DNA of 64,000 nt from Lachnospiraceae bacterium (GTDB lineage Bacteria; Bacillota; Clostridia; Lachnospirales; Lachnospiraceae): positions 1 to 64,000 of the forward strand of contig JAILGE010000006.1 of NCBI GenBank assembly GCA_024697065.1, read 5' to 3'. Under the pieces are notes generated by a model. It was not told the DNA's origin and did no database searches. It saw only the letters and a list, made by a program, of their open reading frames with translations. A program made the translations under genes and the position numbers. Shown one piece after another: positions 26,970-35,118 of the stretch (positions are counted from its first letter, which is position 1; each line of letters begins with the position of its first letter).

Positions 26970-29003
26970 ATGCCACATATCGTGAATAAGAGAAATGAAA
27001 ACAGGGTAAAGCTTTACAGGAAGGTTAGGTTCACCAGTTCCTGGGGAACCATATTAACATTTCTGATCCTCAGTCTGATCTTCAGTCTTATGACGATCTT
27101 TCTCATGGGATTTATCTTTCAATACATTTTCGAATCAAAATTTGCAGGCGGATTGAGACGCCTTGAATACATCGCCGAACTCTATGACAGTTGCGGTGAC
27201 AGTGAGAGCTTTGATGATTATATCAGTTCGATTAATGAAGATTTTTTCATAAAGGATGATTCCGGCAAAGTTATTTTCAGTCATGGCGATATAACCTGCG
27301 GAAGCGAAGGCACCATTGTATTTTTGGCCGACGGAGATGAGACATACAGAGTCTATCAGGATACCGAGAACGGTTTGCTCTATCCGACGAAGAAAGGAAG
27401 GATCTCATTCGACTTGGGAAGCGTATTGGATTTCTGTTCTGAAGTCATAGCTGATACTGATGATGATATCTTATTTCCGATATGGGTTGATATCCGAAGT
27501 GATGAGGATAGCGAAAATACCCTTGTGGGAAAGGCTTATCTGACGTTAAACAAACGAGATTCCATACTGATACTTGAACTGACATTGGGAGTGATCTTAG
27601 TTTCAATACTGATATTCTTCATAATGCTGGTACATATGATAAGCAGTATGATCAGCTATTATCGTGTGGTAAGACTGTTCTATTCGGATCCCGTAACTTT
27701 AGGCCATAACTGGATCTGGTATGTAAGATACGGAGATGAGAAGCTTCAGAGCTTTATTTCGCGTAAAAACTCATATGCGGTAGTTAATCTCGTATTTGTT
27801 AATTACAGGAATTACTGTCTGTGTCACTCCATATCCGAAGGAGACAGCATCCTCGCAAATATGGATAAGGTTTTATCAGGTAAGATCCGAAAAACAGAAT
27901 TATGTGCACATGCATCAAGAGCTGAATTTGCACTTTTACTGAATTATGATGATGAAGCTGCTCTGAAGACCAGACTTGAAGATATCGTAAGGAGTCTTCA
28001 GAGTATGGATAAGGAGCATAATTTTGAGTTCAGGGTCGGAGTGGACCTGGTACCTGTTGTTCAGAATGATTCCGGAAAATTCATAAGAAGAAAAGGATGC
28101 AGTATCGAGAAGGCTTATATTGATGCCTGCTCGGCAGTGGGAAGTCTTGAAGAAAAAGAAGAATTGGGAATACGTTTCTTTGATAACGCGCTCCTTGAAG
28201 AAAAGAAATGGGAAGATGCGGTAAATGAGCGACAGAATGTGGCTCTGAAGAATGAAGAATTCAAAGTATATTACCAGCCTAAGTATGATCCAAACACAGG
28301 CAGGATGAGAGGCGCGGAAGCGCTGATCAGGTGGATAACTCCGGAGAATGAGCTGATCAGCCCGGTAAGATTTATTCCCATATTTGAGAAGAACGGATTT
28401 ATAACTCAGATAGATCATTTCATGTTAAGGCATGTTTCAACGGATCAAAAAAGGTGGCTGGATGAAGGATATGATTGTGTGCCGGTATCGGTAAATGTTT
28501 CCAGGGCACATTTTTCGGAAAATGATCTGGCTGAACAGATAAGAGATATCGTTGATGAGGCGGAATGTCCTCACGATCTTATTGAGATAGAGCTGACCGA
28601 AAGTGCATTCTTTGACGATAAGACAGCCATGATAGATACCATCAGGAAATTGAAAGAATATGGTTTTGCCGTATCAATGGATGATTTCGGTTCCGGTTAT
28701 TCTTCTCTGAATTCCCTGAAGGATATGCCGCTTGATGTATTAAAACTGGATGCGGAGTTCTTTAGAGGTGAAGGAGAGGGAGAACGTGGTAAGAAGGTTG
28801 TCAGTGAAGCCATAAAGCTTGCAAAGATCCTTGAAATGAGGACCGTTGCGGAAGGTGTGGAAGAAAAAGAACAGGTTGATTTCCTTGCGGAACTTGGATG
28901 CGATATGATACAGGGATTCTTTTTTGCAAAACCAATGGAAAAGGGTGAATATGAAAAACGTATGACCAGACAACCAGAAGGGACAGATGAAAACAATGAG
29001 TGA
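26970..29003 (+). CDS. Membrane c-di-GMP phosphodiesterase (degenerate GGDEF plus EAL)
   Basis: A 677-residue inner-membrane protein. An N-terminal helix (about 25-52) and a second (about 205-230) enclose an extracytoplasmic sensor region. A degenerate GGDEF domain follows, with ASRAEF where GGDEF should be, so it is not a cyclase. The C-terminal EAL domain (about 415-665) is complete: EALIRW, NVSRAHF, ELTESAF, DDFGSGYSSL, KLDAEFF and EGVE. It should linearise c-di-GMP in response to an outside signal. The start has AGGGGG upstream, with TATAAT at 26923-26928. The gene ends inside the start of the acetyltransferase gene. Confidence 0.88.
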   Translation: MPHIVNKRNENRVKLYRKVRFTSSWGTILTFLILSLIFSLMTIFLMGFIFQYIFESKFAGGLRRLEYIAELYDSCGDSESFDDYISSINEDFFIKDDSGKVIFSHGDITCGSEGTIVFLADGDETYRVYQDTENGLLYPTKKGRISFDLGSVLDFCSEVIADTDDDILFPIWVDIRSDEDSENTLVGKAYLTLNKRDSILILELTLGVILVSILIFFIMLVHMISSMISYYRVVRLFYSDPVTLGHNWIWYVRYGDEKLQSFISRKNSYAVVNLVFVNYRNYCLCHSISEGDSILANMDKVLSGKIRKTELCAHASRAEFALLLNYDDEAALKTRLEDIVRSLQSMDKEHNFEFRVGVDLVPVVQNDSGKFIRRKGCSIEKAYIDACSAVGSLEEKEELGIRFFDNALLEEKKWEDAVNERQNVALKNEEFKVYYQPKYDPNTGRMRGAEALIRWITPENELISPVRFIPIFEKNGFITQIDHFMLRHVSTDQKRWLDEGYDCVPVSVNVSRAHFSENDLAEQIRDIVDEAECPHDLIEIELTESAFFDDKTAMIDTIRKLKEYGFAVSMDDFGSGYSSLNSLKDMPLDVLKLDAEFFRGEGEGERGKKVVSEAIKLAKILEMRTVAEGVEEKEQVDFLAELGCDMIQGFFFAKPMEKGEYEKRMTRQPEGTDENNE

Positions 29004-29514
29004 TGAATTTAAGATAAGAGATGTTGAAGAAAAAGATGCGGCAAGACTTGTTGAGATATATTCGCATTATATAACAGACACTGCTGTATCTTTTGAATAT
29101 ACAGTACCGACAGTTGAGGAATTCGCAGAGAGGATACGAAAGATAAAGGCAAAATATCCGTATCTCGTGTGTGAGAAAAACGGCGTGGTATTAGGTTATG
29201 TTTATGCAGGAAGATATAGTCCCAGAGAAGCTTATAACTGGACAGTTACAACATCCATTTATGTGGCTAAGGACTGCCACAGACAGGGTGTAGGTGCCAT
29301 GCTCTATGATGCACTGGAAGAAAGATTAAAGGAAGCGGGAATAGTTAATCTCCTGGCTGGCATTGCATATTGCGAAACTGAGGATGAATATCTGACACAT
29401 GACAGTGTTAAGTTTCACTTAAAGTCCGGATATGAACAGGTTGCACGAATAAAAACAGTGGGAAAGAAATTCAACAGATGGTATGACCTTCTGTGGATGC
29501 AAAAACGAATATAG
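28987..29514 (+). CDS. GNAT N-acetyltransferase (phosphinothricin-acetyltransferase type)
   Basis: A 175-residue acetyltransferase of the Pat/YncA subgroup: FKIRDVEEKDAARLVEIYSHY, VSFEYTVPT, TTSIYVAKDCHRQGVGAMLY (acetyl-CoA loop) and SVKFHLKSGYEQVA. Members acetylate small amines such as methionine sulfone or phosphinothricin; the substrate here is unknown. It overlaps the upstream phosphodiesterase gene by 17 bases. The start could instead be the ATG at 28996. Confidence 0.85.
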   Translation: MKTMSDEFKIRDVEEKDAARLVEIYSHYITDTAVSFEYTVPTVEEFAERIRKIKAKYPYLVCEKNGVVLGYVYAGRYSPREAYNWTVTTSIYVAKDCHRQGVGAMLYDALEERLKEAGIVNLLAGIAYCETEDEYLTHDSVKFHLKSGYEQVARIKTVGKKFNRWYDLLWMQKRI

Positions 29515-29526
29515 ATATATATTTTT

Positions 29527-29552
29527 AAAGCCCCGGAAAGGGGCTTTTTTTA
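29527..29552 (+). terminator. Rho-independent terminator
   Basis: AAAGCCCC-ggaaa-GGGGCTTT with a following T-run ends the phosphodiesterase/acetyltransferase transcript. Confidence 0.9.
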
Positions 29553-29684
29553 TTTGCTTCATGTGTTTTTTGATGCTGTTATAACCGCTGATTATTGCGG
29601 GATATATTTTTTTGGACTAAGACGAATGATGCATAAGATGTTAGCATGTAAATGGGAACGAAAGATGATCGAAGGTGATTATTG

Positions 29685-30686
29685 ATGACTTTACAGCAAT
29701 TAAAATATGCGATGGTTGTGGCAAGGACAGGTTCCATGAACAAGGCTGCGGAGAGTCTCTACATATCTCAGCCTACGCTTACCAATACTATAAGAGGACT
29801 TGAAGAGGAGACCGGTATCACACTTTTTAACAGGACAAATAAAGGTGTGAATCTTACCAGCGAAGGCTCGGATTTTATCTTCTATGCAAAAAAAGTATGT
29901 GATCAGTATGAGCAGCTTATATGGCGCTATGATGGAAAGGGAAATACCAGGAAAGTGTTCAGTGTTTCCACACAGCATTATGCGTTCGTATGTGAGGCTT
30001 TTGCCGAAGTTGTTAAAGCTTATGATGCATCAACGTTTCATTTCTCGATCCTTGAGACTACAACACCGAAGACGATAGAAGATGTGAGCAGTCAGATCAG
30101 TGAAGTCGGTGTGCTTTTTTTAAGCGACTTCAACAGAGTGGAATTAAACAGGATCTTTGTCGATAACGGACTTACCTACAAGAAGATAGTAAGTTGCAGA
30201 TTCTATGTTTATCTGGGCAAGAATCATCCTCTTGCGGACAGAACGATGATTGATTATGAGGACATAATCAAATACCCTCTGATCACATATGAACAGGGGA
30301 AAAACAGTCCGTTATACATGTCGGAGGAGATTTTTGCGGAGCAGGATTACCCGTATTCGGTGAAAGTTTCCGACAGAGCTTCCATGCTTCAGATAATGAA
30401 AAAGCTAAACGGATTCACTTTCTGTTCGGGTGCCGTGAAGGGGGCTGTTGGATGGAGTGATTATAAAGTGATCCCTTTAAGAGAGAGCGCTCATCTGCCA
30501 TACAGTTCCATGGAAATAGGTTATATACATAAAGATGAACTCAGTGAGATAGGAAAGAAGTTCATTGACGAACTGTATAAAGCCGCCCCTGCGGAAGAAC
30601 ATCAACCGGAAGGCCCGGACAGCCCGGAAGCGGATACATCAAACCCGGACAGACCGGAAGCGGATGCATCAAACCCGGATAAATAA
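29685..30686 (+). CDS. LysR-family transcriptional regulator with repeat tail
   Basis: A 333-residue regulator. The winged helix-turn-helix (about 1-60: MTLQQLKYAMVVARTGSMNKAAESLYIS..., ITLFNRTNKGVNLT) is followed by a substrate-binding effector domain. The last 35 residues are hydrophilic and repeat the unit PEADxSNPD, which is not part of the usual fold. The ATG at 29685 has AAGGTG upstream. No neighbouring divergent target is present: bioY is downstream beyond a terminator and has its own operator, so the regulon is unknown. Confidence 0.88.
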   Translation: MTLQQLKYAMVVARTGSMNKAAESLYISQPTLTNTIRGLEEETGITLFNRTNKGVNLTSEGSDFIFYAKKVCDQYEQLIWRYDGKGNTRKVFSVSTQHYAFVCEAFAEVVKAYDASTFHFSILETTTPKTIEDVSSQISEVGVLFLSDFNRVELNRIFVDNGLTYKKIVSCRFYVYLGKNHPLADRTMIDYEDIIKYPLITYEQGKNSPLYMSEEIFAEQDYPYSVKVSDRASMLQIMKKLNGFTFCSGAVKGAVGWSDYKVIPLRESAHLPYSSMEIGYIHKDELSEIGKKFIDELYKAAPAEEHQPEGPDSPEADTSNPDRPEADASNPDK

Positions 30687-30707
30687 TGACCGGATACATA
30701 AGAACAC

Positions 30708-30743
30708 AGATCATGACTTTGAACAAAGTTATGATCTTTTTTT
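30708..30743 (+). terminator. Rho-independent terminator
   Basis: AGATCATGACTTTG pairs with CAAAGTTATGATCT across a two-base gap, with a T-run after. It separates the LysR gene from bioY. Confidence 0.85.
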
Positions 30744-30764
30744 ATGAGAGAGTATCCTCAAAAA

Positions 30765-30804
30765 CCGATTGTTAACCAACATATTATTAGTGGTTGACAA
30801 TCGG
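30765..30804. promoter_or_regulatory. BirA (biotin repressor) operator
   Basis: TTGTTAACC (30769-30777), 14 bases, GGTTGACAA (30792-30800), extended by CCGA/TCGG on both sides, with a single mismatch in the arms. This matches the Firmicute BirA operator form TTGTTAACC-N14/15-GGTTAACAA. The right arm contains the -35 box TTGACA of the bioY promoter, so biotin-bound BirA would block transcription. Confidence 0.88.
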
Positions 30805-30823
30805 TCGGATGACGTTATATATT
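30794..30823 (+). promoter_or_regulatory. bioY promoter
   Basis: TTGACA at 30794-30799 and TATATT at 30818-30823 (18 bases apart; TATATA at 30816 is an alternative). The -35 lies within the BirA operator. Confidence 0.75.
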
Positions 30824-30891
30824 AGTTATGCAATATAAACGGATACCACAAAAAAGATATGTATCCGTAAAAAGGAGTGAGCAGGAAGAAT

Positions 30892-31485
30892 ATGAAAAAA
30901 ACAAACAAAAAGGTCTTAAGGATCTGTTACATTGCAATGTTTACGGCGATAATCTGTGCCATATCGCAGCTGCCGGGGATACCTATGCCGGGGGGCGTTC
31001 CTATGACGTTACAGACACTGATAATCCCTCTTGCGGGTGTTATTCTGGGACCGCTGGACGGAATGGTTGCTGCACTTATATATGTTTTACTGGGGGCAGC
31101 CGGTGTTCCGGTATTCTCTGGTTTTTCCGGAGGTATAGGCGTGATAATGGGTGCCACAGGCGGTTTTATCATCTCATTTCCGATCATGCCGCTTTTAGCA
31201 GGTCTTGGAGAGAAGCTTGGAAGAAAGAAGGGGAATGCTGTTTATTTTACATGTATCTATGTCGGACTTGTGATCGGAGCAGCGCTCAACTATCTGATAG
31301 GTACGATGTGGTTTGCCGGTATCTACCTCGGCGCGGTTAATGCAGAGAATATGGCCGCAGGATTTACAGCATGTGTGTTACCTTTTATCCCCACAGCTGT
31401 GATCAAGGTGGTATTGTGCGGTATCATAGGAGCTATCATAAGAAAAGCTTTGGTAAAGGCAGGACTTATCAATGACAGAGACTGA
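30892..31485 (+). CDS. bioY: Biotin transporter BioY
   Basis: A 197-residue S component for biotin with six membrane segments. Family motifs: PMTLQTLIIPLAGVILGP, AALIYVLLGAAGVPVFSGF, GPTGG-like GATGGFIISFP. It binds biotin and works alone or with the shared ECF energising module. The BirA operator over its promoter supports biotin as substrate. The ATG at 30892 has AGGAAG before it; a GTG at 30877 overlapping the AAGGAG site is less likely. Confidence 0.93.
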   Translation: MKKTNKKVLRICYIAMFTAIICAISQLPGIPMPGGVPMTLQTLIIPLAGVILGPLDGMVAALIYVLLGAAGVPVFSGFSGGIGVIMGATGGFIISFPIMPLLAGLGEKLGRKKGNAVYFTCIYVGLVIGAALNYLIGTMWFAGIYLGAVNAENMAAGFTACVLPFIPTAVIKVVLCGIIGAIIRKALVKAGLINDRD

Positions 31486-31882
31486 TGAAGAAGTGATCAT
31501 TCTCAGACCTCATCATCTTTTGTGCACACAGGGCTATAGCGGTAACGGCTATAGCCCTGAATTTGTAGAACATATGAATGATGTGGTGGAACGTTTAAGA
31601 CACGGAGATGACAGGATAAAGATCACATTCTCGACGGACACATTATGCTCATGCTGCCCTAATAAACTGGGGGAAAACAAATGCGTATCTCAGGATAAGG
31701 TAAAATGGTTCGATGACAAAGTGATAGAATACTTTGGAATAGAGGAGAAGGAGTACCGGTATCGTGAGATCATCAAAGAGATAGACGGGAAGATGACAGA
31801 CGGGATGATGGATGATATCTGCATGCGATGCAGCTGGTATCCCGTAAGCGCCTGCAGAAAAAATATTATGTCAAATAAGTGA
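31472..31882 (+). CDS. DUF1284 cysteine-rich protein
   Basis: A 136-residue protein of unknown function. It opens with ILRPHHLLCTQGYSGNGYS and has a Cys pattern (TLCSCCPN, ENKCVSQ, CMRCSWYPVSAC) that suggests a metal or iron-sulfur site. It overlaps the end of bioY by 14 bases and so is co-expressed under biotin control, which hints at, but does not prove, a link to biotin. Confidence 0.8.
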   Translation: MTETDEEVIILRPHHLLCTQGYSGNGYSPEFVEHMNDVVERLRHGDDRIKITFSTDTLCSCCPNKLGENKCVSQDKVKWFDDKVIEYFGIEEKEYRYREIIKEIDGKMTDGMMDDICMRCSWYPVSACRKNIMSNK

Positions 31883-31889
31883 TATCCTG

Positions 31890-31918
31890 TTGACAGAAGA
31901 AAAATGTGAGTATATAAT
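31890..31918 (+). promoter_or_regulatory. Consensus promoter of the TetR-type gene
   Basis: TTGACA (31890-31895), 17 bases, TATAAT (31913-31918): a perfect sigma-A promoter 35 bases before the start codon. Confidence 0.88.
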
Positions 31919-31921
31919 CCA

Positions 31922-31939
31922 AGCTAACGTGTATTAGCT
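31922..31939. promoter_or_regulatory. Candidate TetR autoregulatory operator
   Basis: AGCTAA-cgtgta-TTAGCT, a perfect 6-bp inverted repeat, covers the expected transcription start of the perfect promoter just upstream. Only the TetR-type gene lies downstream, so self-repression is likely (inference). Confidence 0.6.
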
Positions 31940-31952
31940 GAATGGGGATTCG

Positions 31953-32543
31953 ATGACTACAAAAGACAGGATATTGGAAGAAGCATTAAGATTGTTTTCG
32001 GAGAAGGGATATGACGGCACCAGCGTGGAGAGCATAGCTGAGGCTGTAGGGATCAAGGCTCCGTCACTTTATAAGCATTTTAAGGGGAAAGAGGAAATCT
32101 TAAACTGCATCATTGATATTTCGGAGAAGAGATATTCCGAGAATTTTGGAACAGCTCACAGCAGCTGGGAATTACCTGAATCTAAGGAAGCGTTTATTAA
32201 GGTAAGCAAAGAGAGATTCAGATTTACGCTTTTCGATCCGAATATAAGAAGGATAAGGATCTTCATGACCCAGGAACAGTTCCGCAACAGGAGAATGGCT
32301 GAGATCACAAACCGCCATAAGATGGAGGATGTTCAGAATATCTTTAAGAAGATTCTGACGGAAATGATGGAAGCAGGAATTGTCAAAAAGGACGATCCGG
32401 AGCTTCTTGCGATTGAGCTTGCATCACCTGCGGTACTGTTTATCTCAAAGGGAGACAGGATGCCCGAGAGCAGGGAGGAGCTTCTTGAACAGTTCGAAAG
32501 GCATGTGAGACACTTCTGTGATGTGTACTTTATTAAACAATAA
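31953..32543 (+). CDS. TetR/AcrR-family transcriptional regulator
   Basis: A 196-residue regulator with a standard N-terminal helix-turn-helix (MTTKDRILEEALRLFSEKGY, SVESIAEAVGIKAPSLYKHFKGKEEIL) and an all-helical ligand domain. GGGGA lies 4 bases before the ATG. It has a perfect promoter with an inverted repeat at the start point. No transporter or enzyme gene lies next to it in the same direction, so its target is unknown. Confidence 0.9.
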   Translation: MTTKDRILEEALRLFSEKGYDGTSVESIAEAVGIKAPSLYKHFKGKEEILNCIIDISEKRYSENFGTAHSSWELPESKEAFIKVSKERFRFTLFDPNIRRIRIFMTQEQFRNRRMAEITNRHKMEDVQNIFKKILTEMMEAGIVKKDDPELLAIELASPAVLFISKGDRMPESREELLEQFERHVRHFCDVYFIKQ

Positions 32544-32614
32544 TGCCCGCTTTTTCTTTGGCTCAAAGCAATTTTTTGCCATCCTTTTCTGCTGATGAGC
32601 CGAAGATAAAATAT

Positions 32615-32652
32615 AGGATTTCGTATTATTTGTTGTTGCATAACGAAATCCT
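32615..32652. other. Perfect 10-bp inverted repeat in the convergent gap
   Basis: AGGATTTCGT (32615-32624) and ACGAAATCCT (32643-32652) flank 18 bases. With the hairpin at 32669-32685 and the terminator at 32703-32735 it makes three stem-loops in about 120 bases between convergent genes. No T-run follows it. It may be a processed 3' end or a small RNA. Confidence 0.45.
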
Positions 32653-32668
32653 GCCATGTTGGAAAAAG

Positions 32669-32691
32669 GCTTCGTATATCGAAGCTTTTTT
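32669..32691 (+). terminator. Terminator after the TetR-type gene
   Basis: GCTTCG-tatat-CGAAGC with six T after it. The stem is short but has a good tail. Confidence 0.6.
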
Positions 32692-32702
32692 CTTTGTATA
32701 AA

Positions 32703-32735
32703 AAACCGGGTCCGTAATTTCGGATCCGGTTTTTT
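32703..32735. terminator. Bidirectional terminator
   Basis: AAACCGGGTCCG-taattt-CGGATCCGGTTT with one G-T pair, A-run before and T-run after. It serves the TetR-type gene (plus) and the chemoreceptor gene (minus). Confidence 0.88.
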
Positions 32736-32761
32736 AAATCCTGATGTAATCGTAATAAAGA

Positions 32762-34246
32762 TCATCCTGCGTAATTCTTAAGCTCTTCCATCTGCGATAA
32801 TATATCGTCTACGATCTTTGAAAAATCATTTACAAGCTCAACGTTCTTTCTTGTGGTGGAATATGCTTCCTGAGAGCTTGCGGTTATCTCTTCGCCGGTG
32901 GCGGAGAGAGTAGTGACATTACCGATGATGGTATTGTTGGCCTGTACAAGTTCCTGCATCATACGGTCGAGCTCACGGACATGATCCGTTAAAACCTTTG
33001 TACGTTCATTGATGGTTTTGAATTTGGCAGTTGCTTCAGTAGCTGCTTCATTTTCCTTCTTGGAATTCTCAACATTGATATTAACTTTTTCGGTCATAAG
33101 CTCTGCATTTGCGGCAAGCTTATCGATAAGGGAGGTGATGTTTTCCGTTTCCTTCTTGGTCTGCTCGGCAAGGTTGCGGATCTCTTCTGCTACTACACTG
33201 AATCCTCTTCCTGCTTCACCGGCTCTTGCCGCTTCTATGCTGGCATTGAGAGCGAGGAGATTGGTCTGGGAGGATATTCCGAGGATGATATTGGTGATAC
33301 CGCGGATCTCATTGGAGTTGGCAAGGAGCTGTTCGGAAGCGTCCTCCATTGCCCGGGAATTAACGATGGAACTATTCACCTGTCCAAAGAGTCCTTCCAT
33401 AATGTGAGTACCGTCATCGAGAGCGGATTTGGCATCTTCGGTGATGGTAAGCATGGCTTCAGTTCTGGATTTTGTAGCATCCATGATCTCCTGGATGTCT
33501 TTTGTTTTGGAGGTCTGTTCAACCAAAGCCTCGGTATTTGAATTTATACCGGTTACTATGTTATTCATAGACTCGCAGACTAAAGAGGTTACATCTGTTA
33601 TTTCACTGAGGCTATCTGACATCTTGCCGGAATTTTCTTCTACGGAATGGATCACTTCGATTATCTTTTCGGTTACCTGTTCATTCTTGGCAGCAGCCAT
33701 TGTAACTTCTTCTATTGACTCATCGAAGAAGAGACGGAGTTTCTTGATGCCCTGGATGGAAACAATGGATACGATTATTGTAATGATCGCTTCGATCATT
33801 ACTTCTTCAATGACATCATCCATGGAAGCTGCGGCGGAGACAGTCATTATGATCCTGAGGATATTCGTGACTATAAACACGATACTGGTATAGCGCATTG
33901 CGATATTATCAAGAGTGAGTGTCAGAAGCAGGATATAGGGAAGAAGGTAGGGAAACATTTTTCCCGAAGATCCCATGACCATCATCAGGAAATATACGAC
34001 GCAGAAAACAGCGCTTACGAAACGGGCAAAGAAGATATCGGCATGCTTGATCTTAAACACAACAATGCCGCTTATAAGCGCAATGATAGCTGCTACTGCA
34101 GGTATGATGCAAAAAATGGGAGGAACTTTTGTCGGACTGTCGGCAGCGGTAAGCTGTGAAAAGTTGCCCACTGCAGCAAAGAAACATGCGATGATGTGGG
34201 AAAGCAGGAACAGTTTGTTGATCCGGACTAAGTGTTTTTCTCTCAT
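32762..34246 (-). CDS. Methyl-accepting chemotaxis protein without a periplasmic sensor domain
   Basis: A 494-residue chemoreceptor. Residues about 10-190 form six close membrane helices with short loops, so no external ligand domain is present; the signal may be sensed within the membrane. No HAMP domain is evident. The cytoplasmic signalling hairpin (about 210-490) has the conserved tip [20 protein letters not shown] and [10 protein letters not shown], which contacts CheA and CheW. GGAGGGG precedes the ATG. No che genes are in the window. Confidence 0.9.
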   Translation of the reverse strand: MREKHLVRINKLFLLSHIIACFFAAVGNFSQLTAADSPTKVPPIFCIIPAVAAIIALISGIVVFKIKHADIFFARFVSAVFCVVYFLMMVMGSSGKMFPYLLPYILLLTLTLDNIAMRYTSIVFIVTNILRIIMTVSAAASMDDVIEEVMIEAIITIIVSIVSIQGIKKLRLFFDESIEEVTMAAAKNEQVTEKIIEVIHSVEENSGKMSDSLSEITDVTSLVCESMNNIVTGINSNTEALVEQTSKTKDIQEIMDATKSRTEAMLTITEDAKSALDDGTHIMEGLFGQVNSSIVNSRAMEDASEQLLANSNEIRGITNIILGISSQTNLLALNASIEAARAGEAGRGFSVVAEEIRNLAEQTKKETENITSLIDKLAANAELMTEKVNINVENSKKENEAATEATAKFKTINERTKVLTDHVRELDRMMQELVQANNTIIGNVTTLSATGEEITASSQEAYSTTRKNVELVNDFSKIVDDILSQMEELKNYAG

Positions 34247-34548
34247 AAGATAACCCCTCCAATTCTCAGTTTCGACAAGAAGTATGTTAAGTTAGTTTAG
34301 AAGTATTTACAGATATTTATTAAAAAGCTACAGCTACAATAGATATTCTACTATATTTTATGTGAAAAATGTATAGAATCTGGATATGCACTTAAGAAAA
34401 AACAGTGATATCGCATTATCATCTTCTTCATGAAACAGCTGCGATAAAAACTTCCCTTACTGAAATTCAATACTTTTGTTTGAAACCGGTTTAAAGTAAA
34501 ATGCATAGTATGGGATAATTTTAATGTTTTAACGGGAGCGATTACCAA
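34247..34548. other. 302-base divergent intergenic region
   Basis: It lies between the divergent chemoreceptor and PAP2 genes and is A+T-rich. A TTGAAA at about 34480 could be a -35 element for the PAP2 gene, but no well-spaced -10 is clear. No reading frame or stable hairpin was seen. Confidence 0.3.
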
Positions 34549-35109
34549 ATGGACGGACAGATATTATTGTGGTTACAGGATAATCTGAGAAATCCTGTAT
34601 TGGATGCTGTATTTGTTTTCTTTACATATCTTGGAAACGCAGGGATAATCTGGGGGATAGTGGCAACTGTCCTTATTTTGATCAAGGCTACGAGAAAGGC
34701 AGGGGTGTGCTGTTTTATCGCATGTTTCATGGTGGCTATATTAAACGAAGGGATAATAAAACATCTGGTGAACAGGCCCAGACCTTTTACCGAGATTGAC
34801 GGGCTTTCCATACTTATCAGAGCTCCGGGTTCTTCTTCCTTTCCGTCGGGTCATACTGCGACGGCATTTGCAGTAACGACGATACTTTTTCTTATGTTGC
34901 CGAAGAAGTATTCCTTTATCGCACTTGTGGTGGCAGGCTGCATTTCTTTTTCACGAATGTATGTCGGAGTTCACTATCCAACGGATGTGCTTGGAGGATT
35001 GATTTCGGGGATAGTATGCGGTTTTATGGGATTCTTTACGGGCTCACATATATATGATCGTTCGGTTGACAAAGGAAAAGATAAAGAAGAGATTAAAGGT
35101 GAAAGCTGA
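34549..35109 (+). CDS. PAP2-family membrane phosphatase
   Basis: A 186-residue membrane phosphatase. The three catalytic motifs are present: KHLVNRPRP (KxxxxxxRP type), PSGHT, and SRMYVGVHYPTDV (SRxxxxxHxxxD). Likely substrates are lipid pyrophosphates such as undecaprenyl pyrophosphate or phosphatidylglycerophosphate. GGGAGCG lies upstream. The MFS transporter gene follows after 9 bases. Confidence 0.88.
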   Translation: MDGQILLWLQDNLRNPVLDAVFVFFTYLGNAGIIWGIVATVLILIKATRKAGVCCFIACFMVAILNEGIIKHLVNRPRPFTEIDGLSILIRAPGSSSFPSGHTATAFAVTTILFLMLPKKYSFIALVVAGCISFSRMYVGVHYPTDVLGGLISGIVCGFMGFFTGSHIYDRSVDKGKDKEEIKGES

Positions 35110-35118
35110 AGCGATAAT

